Notes: a model not told the origin generated them from the sequence alone. 64,000 nt of DNA from Nioella aestuarii (GCF_050896395.1 NZ_JBPBBA010000004.1:131349-195348); one strand, 5' to 3'; positions 1-8,903 are shown, counted from the stretch's first letter. Program-made: numbers and translations.

Positions 1-1510
1 CGTCGCCGCCTTGATCCTCATCCGGGGTTTCCTGCGCCTCAGAGGGCTTTGCAGCCTCTCCACGGCGTTCGGCAAAGCTCAGCGCAATGAAGTCGGGCAT
101 ATGATCGCCCATGCCGACCACCTGATTGCCGCCACGACGCCCACCACCAGATTTCTGCCGGGGTTCCGGTCGGCGGCGGGGGTCCGCGCGTTCTGGCTTG
201 GCCGCGGGGGCTTCGACCTGAACATCCTCCACCGGTTGTTCCTTGGGCGCTTCATCGGCTTTGCGGCCACGCGTTCTTGTGCGGCTGCGCTTTGGTTTGT
301 CCTCGCTCGGTGCAGTGTCGTCATCGGATGCGGTGCGGCGGCTGCCGCTGCTGTCCTGGGGCTGCCAAGGTGCCTCGGTGCGTGGAACGGGTTGGCCGAT
401 CAGAGATTCGATCGCTGCCAGCAGCTTGTCATCCGAAGGAACCGCCATCATGACGGTCGTGCCCTTGCGTCCGGCACGGCCAGTGCGGCCAATGCGGTGA
501 ACATAGTCCTCTGCATGTCCCGGAACGTCGTAGTTGAAGACGTGACTGACATTCGGAATATCAAGTCCACGAGCCGCAACATCAGAGGCAACTAGAAACT
601 TGATCGACCCGTCGCGGAACCCGTCCAGGGTCCGAGTCCGGTGCGATTGGTCCAGGTCGCCATGAATGGGTTCGGCGTTATAGCCATGCTTTTTCAAAGA
701 CTTGGCGACGATATCCACATCCACCTTGCGGTTGCAGAAGATGATTGCGTTGGTGCAGGCCTCGCCCTCACCATTGATGATGGCACGCAGCATCTCGCGT
801 TTCTGCTTGGCGGTCTGGTCGCGTCGGGTGGGTTTGAACTCCACCAGCTTCTGCGTGATCGTGTCCGAGGTCGTGGACTGGCGCGCAACCTCGATCCGTT
901 CGGGGTTTGACAGGAAGGTATTGGTAATCCGCTCAATCTCCGGCGCCATGGTGGCCGAGAAGAACAGTGTCTGGCGGGTGAAGGGCGTCAGGCCGAAAAT
1001 ACGTTCGATATCGGGGATAAAGCCCATATCCAGCATCCGGTCGGCCTCATCGACCACCATAACTTTCACATCCGACAGGATCAGCTTGCCGCGTTCGAAA
1101 TGGTCCAGCAGGCGGCCCGGGGTGGCGATCAGCACGTCAACGCCCTTGTCGATCAACTGGTCCTGTTCCTTGAAGCTGACACCGCCGATCAGCAGTGCCT
1201 TGGTCAGCTTCACGTATTTGGCATAGGTGTCGAAGTTTTCAGCCACCTGAGCGGCCAGTTCGCGCGTGGGGCACAGCACCAGGCTGCGCGGCATCCGGGC
1301 GCGGGCGCGACCACGGGCCAGCGCGGTGATCATCGGCAATGTAAAGCTGGCGGTCTTGCCGGTGCCAGTTTGCGCGATCCCCAGAACGTCGCGGCCTTCG
1401 AGGGCAGGGGGGATAGCGCCGGCCTGGATCGGGGTGGGTTCGGTATAACCCGCCTCTTCCACAGCCTTGAGAACCTTGGGATTAAGGTTGAGATCAGAGA
1501 ATTTCGTCAT
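1..1510 (-). CDS. DEAD-box ATP-dependent RNA helicase (RhlE-like), 3' end outside window
   Basis: ATP-dependent RNA helicase that remodels RNA duplexes, probably in ribosome assembly or RNA decay. Reading from the ATG at 1510, all superfamily 2 motifs appear in order: Q motif (TPIQ, about residue 26), motif I AQTGTGKT (46-53), PTRELA, TPGR, DEAD (D154), SAT, ARGLD and HRIGRTGR. The conserved core is followed by a basic, low-complexity tail rich in Arg, Lys, Pro and Gly, typical of RhlE/DbpA-type helicases that grip RNA through the C-terminus. The frame is still open at position 1, so the protein is C-terminally incomplete here (about 503 codons visible). The family is certain; assignment to RhlE rather than another DEAD-box member is inferred from the tail. 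Confidence 0.93.
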   Translation of the reverse strand, partial: MTKFSDLNLNPKVLKAVEEAGYTEPTPIQAGAIPPALEGRDVLGIAQTGTGKTASFTLPMITALARGRARARMPRSLVLCPTRELAAQVAENFDTYAKYVKLTKALLIGGVSFKEQDQLIDKGVDVLIATPGRLLDHFERGKLILSDVKVMVVDEADRMLDMGFIPDIERIFGLTPFTRQTLFFSATMAPEIERITNTFLSNPERIEVARQSTTSDTITQKLVEFKPTRRDQTAKQKREMLRAIINGEGEACTNAIIFCNRKVDVDIVAKSLKKHGYNAEPIHGDLDQSHRTRTLDGFRDGSIKFLVASDVAARGLDIPNVSHVFNYDVPGHAEDYVHRIGRTGRAGRKGTTVMMAVPSDDKLLAAIESLIGQPVPRTEAPWQPQDSSGSRRTASDDDTAPSEDKPKRSRTRTRGRKADEAPKEQPVEDVQVEAPAAKPERADPRRRPEPRQKSGGGRRGGNQVVGMGDHMPDFIALSFAERRGEAAKPSEAQETPDEDQGGD

Positions 1511-1589
1511 ATGCGTCCAGTCTGGCGGGGTCATGAGCCCGCGTCATGTGAATGGAGCGCTTCTGCCACATCGCGCTCCGCGGTTCGGA

Positions 1590-1608
1590 CATCGCGCGCG
1601 TCGCGATG
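1590..1608. other. Inverted repeat in the leader of the RNA helicase gene
   Basis: A perfect 7-bp inverted repeat (CATCGCG, CGCGT loop, CGCGATG) lies between the lipoprotein gene and the helicase gene, about 80 nt upstream of the helicase start codon. There is no T-run, so it is not an obvious terminator. It could be a leader hairpin or operator, or chance. Confidence 0.3.
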
Positions 1609-1666
1609 CTGCGAAAGCACATAAAACAAATCGCGGAAATGGTCAAATCCGAGTGGTTTTCGGGGT

Positions 1667-2149
1667 TTATGGCGGTTGCGACTGTTGTAGCGAGGCCGCC
1701 ATGCCGTTGAAAAGCGCGGCGGGGGCGTGGATGTCGATACGGCCATAGGGGCCGAGCAAATGGGCGTCGAGCCCATCACGCGCGGCACGTTCGATCATGC
1801 CAGGGCCCAAGGCGATGAACCCGAGTGCGTCATTGCGGCAATGGCCGTGGGTGCAGCCGAGCCGCCGATCGAGGCGACGAAAGGGCATTTCGCGGCCATC
1901 CTGCCAGGCCTGATTGACCCGGATCCAAGACATCTGGTTGTGCCGAAAACTGATGACCAGTGCCCAAACCGGGCGGCCATCGGCGCCCATCAAAGACACC
2001 ACATGGCCAAACAGCACGTAATGCGGTTGGTCCGAGATCACGACCTGGCGGGAGTATGTACCGGTAATCCCTGTGACAGGCGAAGCGAACTCGCCGCCCG
2101 CAGTGACGCAGGCGGCGAGGCCCACGCAAATCACTAGATACCGGTACAT
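1667..2149 (-). CDS. Hypothetical small lipoprotein
   Basis: Unrecognised 160-residue protein. The N-terminus is a short hydrophobic signal ending in a lipobox-like GLAAC (Cys14), so it is probably exported and lipid-modified. The mature part has no motif I can name; it contains two Cys close together (LGCTHGHC) and a short Arg-rich stretch before them. It sits between prfC and the RNA helicase on the same strand. The plus-strand frame over the same DNA is open but lacks a signal or ribosome-binding site, so I prefer the minus frame. Function unknown. Confidence 0.6.
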   Translation of the reverse strand: MYRYLVICVGLAACVTAGGEFASPVTGITGTYSRQVVISDQPHYVLFGHVVSLMGADGRPVWALVISFRHNQMSWIRVNQAWQDGREMPFRRLDRRLGCTHGHCRNDALGFIALGPGMIERAARDGLDAHLLGPYGRIDIHAPAALFNGMAASLQQSQPP

Positions 2150-2218
2150 TCGAGCAAGATGCGCCGGAAACAGTAAACAGATGATTAACAGGGGGTTAGC
2201 GGTTACTCCAAACCCGTA

Positions 2219-3826
2219 TCAGACCATCATTTCCTTGGTCGCGGTCAGCTTCACATCCGGGTAGTCGCGGCCCACGCGGTCGATATCCCATTGCAGGCGG
2301 GTCAGGAACACAGGGTCACCGTCATTGTCGGTGGCCATGTGCTGCTTGTTGGCCGCCGCGAATTTCTCAACCGCCTGACGGTCCCCCTGCACCCATCGGG
2401 CCGAGGTGAACTGGGTGGGTTCAAACCGCACCGGCAGGCCGTATTCCAGCTCGATCCGGCTGGCCAGCACCTCAAATTGCAACGCGCCGACGACGCCGAC
2501 GATAAAGCCCGAGCCGAAGGTGGGCTTAAAGACCTTGGCGGCGCCTTCCTCGGCGAATTGCATCAGCGCCTTGTCCAGATGCTTGGCCTTGAGGGGATCA
2601 CCCGCGCGGCAGGTTTGCAGCAGTTCCGGCGCGAAGGAGGGGATGCCGGTAAAGCGCAGCGCCTCGCCCTCGGTCAGCGCGTCCCCGATTCGCAATTGGC
2701 CGTGGTTCGGAATGCCGATGATGTCGCCCGCCCATGCTTCCTCCGCCAATTCCCGGTCGCTTGCCAGAAACAGAACCGGGCTAGAGATTGCCATCGGTTT
2801 CTTGGACCGCACATGGGTCATCTTCATGCCGCGCTGGAAATGGCCAGAGGCGAGCCGCACAAAAGCTACCCGGTCGCGGTGCTTGGGGTCCATATTGGCC
2901 TGCACCTTGAAAACGAAGCCGGTGACTTTCTTCTCTTCCGGCGCAACCTCGCGCGGGGTGGCGGACTGGACCTGCGGTTCGGGACCATAGCCCGCGATGC
3001 CGTCCATAAGTTCCTTGACGCCGAAGCTGTTGATGGCCGAGCCGAACCAAATGGGCGTCAGATGGCCTTCAAGAAAGCTCTGCCTGTCGAGGGCTGGCAG
3101 CAGCTCGCGCGCCATTTCCACCTCTTCACGCAGCTTCTCCAGCAGATCGGCGGGGATATGCTGTTCCAGAAGCGGATCGTCCAGACCTTCGATCTTGATC
3201 GATTCCGCCACCTTGTTGCGGTCGGCGCGATCCATCAGTTCCAGCCGGTCACGCAACAGGTCATAGCAGCCCAGGAAGTCGCGCCCCATGCCAATGGGCC
3301 AGCTCGCTGGCGTTACGTCGATGGCAAGGTTTTCCTGAATCTCGTCAATGATATCAAAGACGTCACGGCTTTCGCGGTCCATCTTGTTACAGAACGTCAG
3401 GATCGGCAGATCGCGAAGACGGCAGACCTCGAAGAGTTTCTGGGTCTGGCTTTCCACGCCCTTGGCCCCGTCGATGACCATGATCGCGGCGTCAACGGCG
3501 GTCAGCGTCCGATAGGTGTCCTCGGAAAAGTCCGAGTGACCGGGCGTGTCCACCAGGTTGAAGCGGTATTTGCCGTAGTCAAAGGACATGGCCGAGGCTG
3601 AAACCGAAATGCCCCTGTCCTTTTCCATCTGCATAAAGTCCGACCGTGTGCGCCGCGCCTCTCCCTTGGCGCGCACCTGTCCGGCCATCTGGATGGCACC
3701 ACCATAAAGGAGGAATTTTTCCGTCAGCGTCGTCTTGCCAGCGTCGGGATGCGAGATGATCGCAAAGGTCCGGCGGCGGGCGATTTCGGGCGGAAGCTCG
3801 GGGCGGTTTGTGGGCGTGTCCAGCAT
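2219..3826 (-). CDS. prfC: Peptide chain release factor 3 (RF3)
   Basis: GTPase that recycles RF1/RF2 from the ribosome after peptide release. The N-terminal GTPase domain shows G1 (SHPDAGKT), G3 (DTPGH, VDTPGHSDF), G4 (NKMD) and the RF3 switch segment RGISVSAS. The protein ends in the domain II/III region typical of RF3, with 535 residues from the ATG at 3826, the usual size. An in-frame ATG at 3862 would add 12 residues, but a TATACG-like -10 element at about 3836-3840 overlaps that extension, so 3826 is the better start (inference). No clear Shine-Dalgarno sequence precedes 3826, so translation may begin on a very short leader. The gene lies 49 bp from the universal stress gene on the same strand. 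Confidence 0.95.
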   Translation of the reverse strand: MLDTPTNRPELPPEIARRRTFAIISHPDAGKTTLTEKFLLYGGAIQMAGQVRAKGEARRTRSDFMQMEKDRGISVSASAMSFDYGKYRFNLVDTPGHSDFSEDTYRTLTAVDAAIMVIDGAKGVESQTQKLFEVCRLRDLPILTFCNKMDRESRDVFDIIDEIQENLAIDVTPASWPIGMGRDFLGCYDLLRDRLELMDRADRNKVAESIKIEGLDDPLLEQHIPADLLEKLREEVEMARELLPALDRQSFLEGHLTPIWFGSAINSFGVKELMDGIAGYGPEPQVQSATPREVAPEEKKVTGFVFKVQANMDPKHRDRVAFVRLASGHFQRGMKMTHVRSKKPMAISSPVLFLASDRELAEEAWAGDIIGIPNHGQLRIGDALTEGEALRFTGIPSFAPELLQTCRAGDPLKAKHLDKALMQFAEEGAAKVFKPTFGSGFIVGVVGALQFEVLASRIELEYGLPVRFEPTQFTSARWVQGDRQAVEKFAAANKQHMATDNDGDPVFLTRLQWDIDRVGRDYPDVKLTATKEMMV

Positions 3827-3875
3827 GGCCGCGCGTATAGGCGCAGCCATGGGAATTGGCAAGGAAATCCGGGGA

Positions 3876-4712
3876 TCAGGCGGGCCGTGCGATCAGCACG
3901 TCGCAGGGCGGCTGCCGCAGCAGATCAGCGGCCACGCTGCCAAGCAGGGCGCGACCCTGACCGACCCGGCCATGGGCACCGGCGGTGATCAGGCTGGCGC
4001 CCGTTGCCGCCAGTTGTGCGGCCAGAACCTGGCTGACGCTGCCCGGCGCAATAACGGTCGGGCCGCAGGCATCGGGCAGGGCGATTTCATCGCGCCAGCG
4101 GGCCTCGTCTTCGGTCGCTTCCAGGCGGAAGCTGGCGGTCATCTCATCCATATCCTGGCCGCCATAGGTCATCAGCCCGCTATAGGGCACATGAAATGCG
4201 TGAACCGGCGTGATCTGCGCCTTAGGCGCCAAATGAAGGGCCAGAGTTATGGCCGCGGTGGAGGCGGGCGAGAAATCGGTTGCGGCCAACACATGATCAT
4301 AGGCGTGATCCACCCGATCAGAAACCATCAGCACAGGACAAGCGGTCAAACGAACCAGCCGCTGCGCGGTGGTTTCGCGCACGGCATCAAGGAAGGGCCG
4401 GGGCCTGTGCGTGCCAAGGATCAGAAGGGTGGGGTCGTTTTGCGCCACCAGCGCCAGGATATCCGCCGTTGGGTCGCCGTACTGGGCGTGAATTGTGATA
4501 TCAACCTTGTCTGACAGGCTCTTGGTGAACTGGTTCAACAGGGTAACGGCGGCATCGTGGGCGCTTGCGGCGATCTCGGGCGGGGCGGCATCATCCACCA
4601 CGTGGCAAACGATCAGCCTTGCGTCATGATGTTCAGCCAACCAGATGGCCCGGCGAATGGCGCGGTCACTGCGTGGCGACATGTCCGTTGCGACGACGAA
4701 TGACTTGGACAT
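3876..4712 (-). CDS. Universal stress protein, two tandem UspA domains
   Basis: Cytoplasmic stress protein of the UspA superfamily; such proteins bind nucleotides and help cells survive starvation or redox stress. The 278 residues contain two consecutive alpha/beta Usp folds (about 1-135 and 140-278). The second ends with a clear ATP-binding signature (GAHGRVGQGRALLGSVA), while the first has a weaker one (GTHRPRPFLDAVRETTAQ), suggesting only the C-terminal half binds ATP. It is transcribed toward prfC. I found no convincing Fnr box upstream. Confidence 0.88.
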   Translation of the reverse strand: MSKSFVVATDMSPRSDRAIRRAIWLAEHHDARLIVCHVVDDAAPPEIAASAHDAAVTLLNQFTKSLSDKVDITIHAQYGDPTADILALVAQNDPTLLILGTHRPRPFLDAVRETTAQRLVRLTACPVLMVSDRVDHAYDHVLAATDFSPASTAAITLALHLAPKAQITPVHAFHVPYSGLMTYGGQDMDEMTASFRLEATEDEARWRDEIALPDACGPTVIAPGSVSQVLAAQLAATGASLITAGAHGRVGQGRALLGSVAADLLRQPPCDVLIARPA

Positions 4713-4808
4713 ATGAGCTCCCCCTTGTCTTTTCTATAAAACATATGGGGTGCTTTGACGCGCGGGCAATATATCAGGGTCGCTTTGCCGCTGCCTTGTG
4801 CGGAGTGT

Positions 4809-5807
4809 TCAGTCCAGTTTGCCGCGGCTGGCGCGGGTCAGACGCTCGGCCGGATCGCCGGCCTCTTTCAGCGCCTTGTCGTCCACTTCGATGTCAGAGG
4901 CCAAATGCCGGTCGGCATCGGTCTGCTCGGTTGCCACATGTTCAGGCAATACCGCACGGGTCTGGGGCGTCACCAGCAGGCTTTCGACGGCCACGCCCTC
5001 TGCATAGATGATCTCATGCGCGCCGAAGAGGATCTGATAGCTTTCAATAAAGCCGCCCTCTTCGCGCCCGACAGTATCGTCATTGACCAGATGCGCGGCC
5101 TTGACCAGCACTTCGGCGCGGCCAGTCCCGAGCTCATCTTTGCGCTGCCAGATGAACAGCCGGTGATGGGGAAAGAGCCGCAGGTCGTTGGCAACGTTGA
5201 GCGTGCCCTCGCGGATGCGGATCGGGGCAAGTGCCCCTGTGGCCCGCTGCACCTGCTGACCGATCCAGCGGATCTCTTGCGGGCCATGATCGCGGGTAAG
5301 CAAGCGATCACCAGCGCGCAGATCCTCAACCGGAACCTGACGCCCGTTGGCCATGGTCAACCGCGTGCCTGCAATAAAGCTGACGCTGGCAATATCTGCC
5401 AGCCGTTGCGCGGCCAATGCGGGTTCCGAGGCGACGAGTTCGTACTCGCCACGCGGGGTCATCGGAGCCAGCGGCAGGAAATGGCGCGCGGTTTCGTCCT
5501 CGCCCGAAAGGGTCAGGACCAGCAGCTCGACGAAGGTGCCGTCGGGGGCCATTAGGCTGTGGCAGACCTCCAGCACGACCGCGTCGCCGGGCTGCCCGAC
5601 CTCGGACCCGTCCGCCACTTCGGTTCCATTGGGCCCGTCCCAGATCGCCAATGCGCGAGACTGCGCATCGCGGGCCAAACGATAGCTGTCGCCGGCCACA
5701 ACATCCTGCACCCCGCCAATCGGATCACCCTCATTGGCGCCCCAATGCACGATCAGGTCGCTGGCGGTATAGGTTGGGAAGCTGAACTGAGCGGTACGAC
5801 GGGGCAT
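4809..5807 (-). CDS. Hint (hedgehog/intein-type) domain protein
   Basis: A 332-residue protein with a C-terminal Hint_2 domain beginning near residue 142 (SFIAGTRL, then the VPVEDLRAGDRLLTRD core, IRWIG, and LFPHHRLFIW). These proteins are common in roseobacters, often next to secretion or repeat-protein genes, and their role is unknown. The N-terminal ~140 residues are acidic and match no domain I know. Classical Hint domains start with a Cys (or Ser) nucleophile. Here the first position is Ser rather than the Cys usually seen, so self-cleavage, if any, would go through an ester. There is no signal peptide. The gene is divergent from the SDR gene. Confidence 0.8.
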   Translation of the reverse strand: MPRRTAQFSFPTYTASDLIVHWGANEGDPIGGVQDVVAGDSYRLARDAQSRALAIWDGPNGTEVADGSEVGQPGDAVVLEVCHSLMAPDGTFVELLVLTLSGEDETARHFLPLAPMTPRGEYELVASEPALAAQRLADIASVSFIAGTRLTMANGRQVPVEDLRAGDRLLTRDHGPQEIRWIGQQVQRATGALAPIRIREGTLNVANDLRLFPHHRLFIWQRKDELGTGRAEVLVKAAHLVNDDTVGREEGGFIESYQILFGAHEIIYAEGVAVESLLVTPQTRAVLPEHVATEQTDADRHLASDIEVDDKALKEAGDPAERLTRASRGKLD

Positions 5808-5936
5808 AAAACAATATCCTTTGTGCTCCGGTTAGCCGCGAGCTGGCCAAACCGTCAAGCGGACAGAAGGTGGCAGGGCCTGCATCAGCATGGTAAGCCA
5901 ATAGTTAACGAAACATGAACAGTGGAGAACAGGGTC

Positions 5937-6716
5937 ATGGATCTGGGAATTTCTGGCAAGCGGGCATTGGTTTGCGCCTCGTCCAAGGGCCTTGGGCGCG
6001 GCTGCGCTACGATGCTGGCGGCCAACGGTGTCAATCTGGTGATGAATGCGCGCGGTGCAGAGGCGCTGAACCAGACGGCGGCGGAGATCCGCGAAGCCTA
6101 TGGGGTAGAGGTCGTGACCGTACCCGCTGACATCACCACCGATGCGGGCCGTGCGGAGGTTCTGAAAGCGGCAGGAGAGGTCGATATCCTGGTGACAAAC
6201 GCAGGTGGCCCGCCGCCGGGGTCTTGGCAGGACTGGGAGCGCGAGGATTTCATCAAGGCGCTTGACGCCAACATGCTGACCCCGATCGCGCTGATGAAGG
6301 CACTGTTGCCGGGCATGATGGACCGTGGATGGGGCAGGGTGGTGAACATCACCTCACAATCCGTGAAAGCACCGATTGCGGTTTTGGGCCTGTCGAATTC
6401 GGCCCGCGCCGGGCTAACAGGCTATGTGGCGGGAACCTCTCGGCAAGTTGCAGGTAAGGGTGTGATCATCAACAACCTGCTGCCGGGCATTCACGCCACG
6501 GACCGTGCAGTGTCGCTGGATACGACTGTAGCCGCTCAGACAGGGGTGACGTTGGAAGAAGCCATGGACCGCCGCGCCGCGACGATTCCAGCCGGACGCT
6601 ATGGCACGGCCGAGGAATTCGGCGCGACCTGCGCGTTCCTGTGTTCTCAATACGCGGGCTTTATTGTGGGTCAGAACATCCTTTTGGACGGCGGCGCGAC
6701 AAATGCGACGCTGTAG
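5937..6716 (+). CDS. SDR-like protein with atypical active site (BKR-like)
   Basis: Rossmann-fold protein of the short-chain dehydrogenase/reductase superfamily, 259 residues from the ATG at 5937, preceded by GGAG at 5924. The nucleotide-binding glycine motif is altered (CASSKGLGRG in place of TGxxxGIG). Aligning ARAGL with the usual SKAGL places Ser where the catalytic Tyr should be and Arg where Lys should be. The middle NAGG and the C-terminal LLDGG are retained. This fits a known 3-oxoacyl-ACP-reductase-like SDR subgroup that lacks the perfect tetrad. Its substrate cannot be deduced, and it may not be a simple dehydrogenase. It stands alone, divergent from the Hint gene. Confidence 0.88.
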   Translation: MDLGISGKRALVCASSKGLGRGCATMLAANGVNLVMNARGAEALNQTAAEIREAYGVEVVTVPADITTDAGRAEVLKAAGEVDILVTNAGGPPPGSWQDWEREDFIKALDANMLTPIALMKALLPGMMDRGWGRVVNITSQSVKAPIAVLGLSNSARAGLTGYVAGTSRQVAGKGVIINNLLPGIHATDRAVSLDTTVAAQTGVTLEEAMDRRAATIPAGRYGTAEEFGATCAFLCSQYAGFIVGQNILLDGGATNATL

Positions 6717-7449
6717 AGACCACATAATCGAGGATCTGAGCGCCTGAGAAGACTCAGACTCGATCTGTAATCCTTTGATTCACTGAGAAGATAACCCGCT
6801 TTTGTGGGTATGATACGGCTGTCTTTCCCAGAGAAAACAACCACCTGGAGTGGTGGGTGTGACCGACGCGCAGTCAGCGGTCGATCCTGTAGGTGTATAA
6901 TTGACTCAAATAAGCTGACCACAGCGGGAGTCTGATGAGATATCAATGGAGTATCCGGGTACGGACTGCCTACTTTCATGCAAAATAGATTCCAGATTCA
7001 CGGACTCCAAAGGCATTTCTGCGTGATCTGGCTTGGAAAAGATTCCAGAATCCCAACTTACATTCACTATCTGATCCAAAATCGAGACATTGGGGCCTAG
7101 TGCTGAGTGTCTTTGCAAGATAATTTGATCAAATATGGGATTTTTCGACCAAAATACCTGCGAAACGTAAGAAATTCAGGGATATTGCAACTTGCCTCGG
7201 CACAGCGCCTCATCTGGTCGATCGTGGGCGTGATCTACGACCTCCTGGGTCATTGATCGCCTGTGGATAAGCCTGTGGATGAATTTGATTAAAACTTGGA
7301 TTCCAAGTAGATTCCTCAAAAAGTTGAAGCAAAAGATGAACCCGTTTCCTCCCCGCCATGAGAGGGAGTTCGTCAAGACGCTCGTTTGGCGGGTGCTTGA
7401 AACATGGTTGCGGGGCTGATAGCTGCAAATCTGAGACAATTGATCGGAA
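6717..7449. other. Gene-free, A+T-richer segment with DnaA-box-like and GANTC clusters
   Basis: No credible gene in 733 bp; the few open frames lack coding character and ribosome-binding sites. The segment is visibly richer in A+T than its surroundings. It carries two tandem DnaA-box-like sequences (7262-7282), twelve GANTC sites between 6751 and 7314, a 13-bp near-identical direct repeat (6987-6999 and 7040-7052) and a perfect odd palindrome (7294-7308, ACTTGGA-T-TCCAAGT). Together these look like a replication-origin or other DnaA/CcrM-responsive control region. The flanking genes are not the usual oriC neighbours, so this stays a hypothesis. Confidence 0.4.
7262..7282 (+). promoter_or_regulatory. 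Two tandem DnaA-box-like sites
   Basis: TGTGGATAA at 7262-7270 is the exact complement of the consensus DnaA box TTATCCACA. TGTGGATGA at 7274-7282 differs from it by one base. The two lie in the same orientation, 12 bp apart start to start, next to an A+T-rich stretch (7283-7330). Confidence 0.5.
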
Positions 7450-8535
7450 TTGCCGCCCGTGTTGCAGCCCCCCAGACTGGCCGTACAAAACCTGACCTGC
7501 GATTTCGCGGGCCGAACGGTGTTGCGGGACGTGTCGCTCCAGGTTGCACCGGGGGAGGTGATGTGCCTACTGGGCCCCTCTGGTTGCGGCAAGACCACAA
7601 CCTTGCGCGTGATCGCGGGGATCGAGCGGCAAAGCGCAGGCACGGTCAGTGTGGATGGAAAAGTGCTCGCAGACGGGTCTTTGCACCTGCCACCAGAGGC
7701 GCGTGGCGTAGGGCTGATCTTTCAGGACTTCGCGCTGTTCCCGCATCTCAGCGTTGGCCAGAACATTGCCTTTGGCCTGACTGGCGCCAAGGCCGAAAAA
7801 TCCAAGCGCGTGCAAGAGCTTTTGACGCGTGTCGATCTGAAAGGCTACGCCGACAAAGCCCCGCATATGCTGTCGGGGGGTGAGCAGCAGCGCGTGGCGC
7901 TGGCCCGCGCGCTTGCGCCGCGTCCCGGTGTGATGCTGATGGATGAGCCCTTCTCCGGACTCGACAACCGCCTGCGTGACGGCATCCGCGATGAGACGCT
8001 TGAACTGCTAAAGGAAGAAGGCACCGCCGTCGTTCTGGTCACTCACGAGCCCGAAGAGGCGATGCGCATGGCCGACCAGATCGCGCTGATGCGCGGGGGG
8101 CGGATCGTTCAGCAGGGCGCACCTTACAACATATACAACGCCCCTTGCGACCGTGACGCCGCAGCGTTTTTTTCCGATATCAACGTGATCACTGGCACTG
8201 TCGAGGGCGCGCTGACCGACACAGCCTTTGGTCAGTTCCTTGCCCCTGGCCATCCGGACGGCACCCAGGTCGAGATTATCTTCCGCCCGCAGCATGTGAA
8301 GATCGACTTCGACAGGGGTGGACGCGGGCCTAACCCGACTCCGCTGGATGGTGCCCCTGCGCGCGGTGTGGTCGAACGAGCCAGGTTCATGGGACATGAA
8401 AGCCTTGTGGAATTCCGCATGGATTTCAACAAACAGATTCTCAAGGCAACCGTCCCGGCTGTCTTTCTTCCCAAGCCTGGAATGGCTCTTTGGTTGACCA
8501 TCCGGCGCGACCGCTGTTTCGTTTTTTCCAAGTAA
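7450..8535 (+). CDS. ABC transporter ATP-binding protein (FbpC/PotA-like)
   Basis: ATPase subunit of an importer. Walker A is GPSGCGKT, followed by a Q-loop (FQDFALFPHLSV), LSGGEQQR signature, Walker B VMLMDEPFSGLD and the H-loop VTHEPEEA. A C-terminal TOBE-like domain (about 240-361) is characteristic of the iron/putrescine/sulfate CUT-type ATPases; FbpC (ferric iron) is the closest match by feel. Start codon is uncertain: TTG at 7450, GTG at 7459 (GGAA lies 9 nt upstream) or TTG at 7462. No permease or binding-protein gene accompanies it, so it is an orphan ATPase or works with components elsewhere. The DnaA/GANTC-rich segment lies directly upstream. Confidence 0.85.
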   Translation: MPPVLQPPRLAVQNLTCDFAGRTVLRDVSLQVAPGEVMCLLGPSGCGKTTTLRVIAGIERQSAGTVSVDGKVLADGSLHLPPEARGVGLIFQDFALFPHLSVGQNIAFGLTGAKAEKSKRVQELLTRVDLKGYADKAPHMLSGGEQQRVALARALAPRPGVMLMDEPFSGLDNRLRDGIRDETLELLKEEGTAVVLVTHEPEEAMRMADQIALMRGGRIVQQGAPYNIYNAPCDRDAAAFFSDINVITGTVEGALTDTAFGQFLAPGHPDGTQVEIIFRPQHVKIDFDRGGRGPNPTPLDGAPARGVVERARFMGHESLVEFRMDFNKQILKATVPAVFLPKPGMALWLTIRRDRCFVFSK

Positions 8536-8678
8536 ATCAGTCTGCAGCTGTATTTTTCGGCTGATTTCTGCCCGCATTAGGCAGATTGGGGCTTTGATCC
8601 CGCCCGCAGAATCCATACGTATATGGCAGACAAACTCACGGAGGCGGGTCATGGCCGCCCCGGACAAGGGAGACTGAA

Positions 8679-8903
8679 ATGCTCAACAATATTGGCCTGC
8701 CGGGCCTTCTGCTTATCGCGGTTGTTGTCCTCGTGCTGTTTGGCCGTGGCAAGATCGCAGGTCTTATGGGCGAAGTGGGCAAAGGCATCACCGCGTTCAA
8801 GCGCGGCGTTCGTGACGGCACCGAGGAAATCGAAAATGCGGCCAATGACGCAGGCGAAGAAGCCCGCGACGTGACCCCCGAACGTGATCGTGAAAACGCC
8901 TGA
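8679..8903 (+). CDS. tatA: Sec-independent translocase TatA
   Basis: Small pore-forming subunit of the twin-arginine translocase, 74 residues. A short N-terminal membrane helix (about 4-20) is followed by the FGRGKI hinge, an amphipathic helix (GLMGEVGKGITAFKRG) and an acidic tail, which is the standard TatA layout. The ribosome-binding site AGGGAG lies just upstream. First gene of tatABC-DUF815 on the plus strand. Confidence 0.95.
   Translation: MLNNIGLPGLLLIAVVVLVLFGRGKIAGLMGEVGKGITAFKRGVRDGTEEIENAANDAGEEARDVTPERDRENA

Noticed and set aside
4713..4808. Possible Fnr box upstream of the universal stress gene
   Set aside because: TTGAC...GGCAA has the wrong spacing and half sites for TTGAT-N4-ATCAA.
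7176..7643. 155-codon minus-strand frame in the DnaA/GANTC segment
   Set aside because: It runs into the ABC ATPase coding sequence, has no conserved motif or ribosome-binding site and mixed composition.
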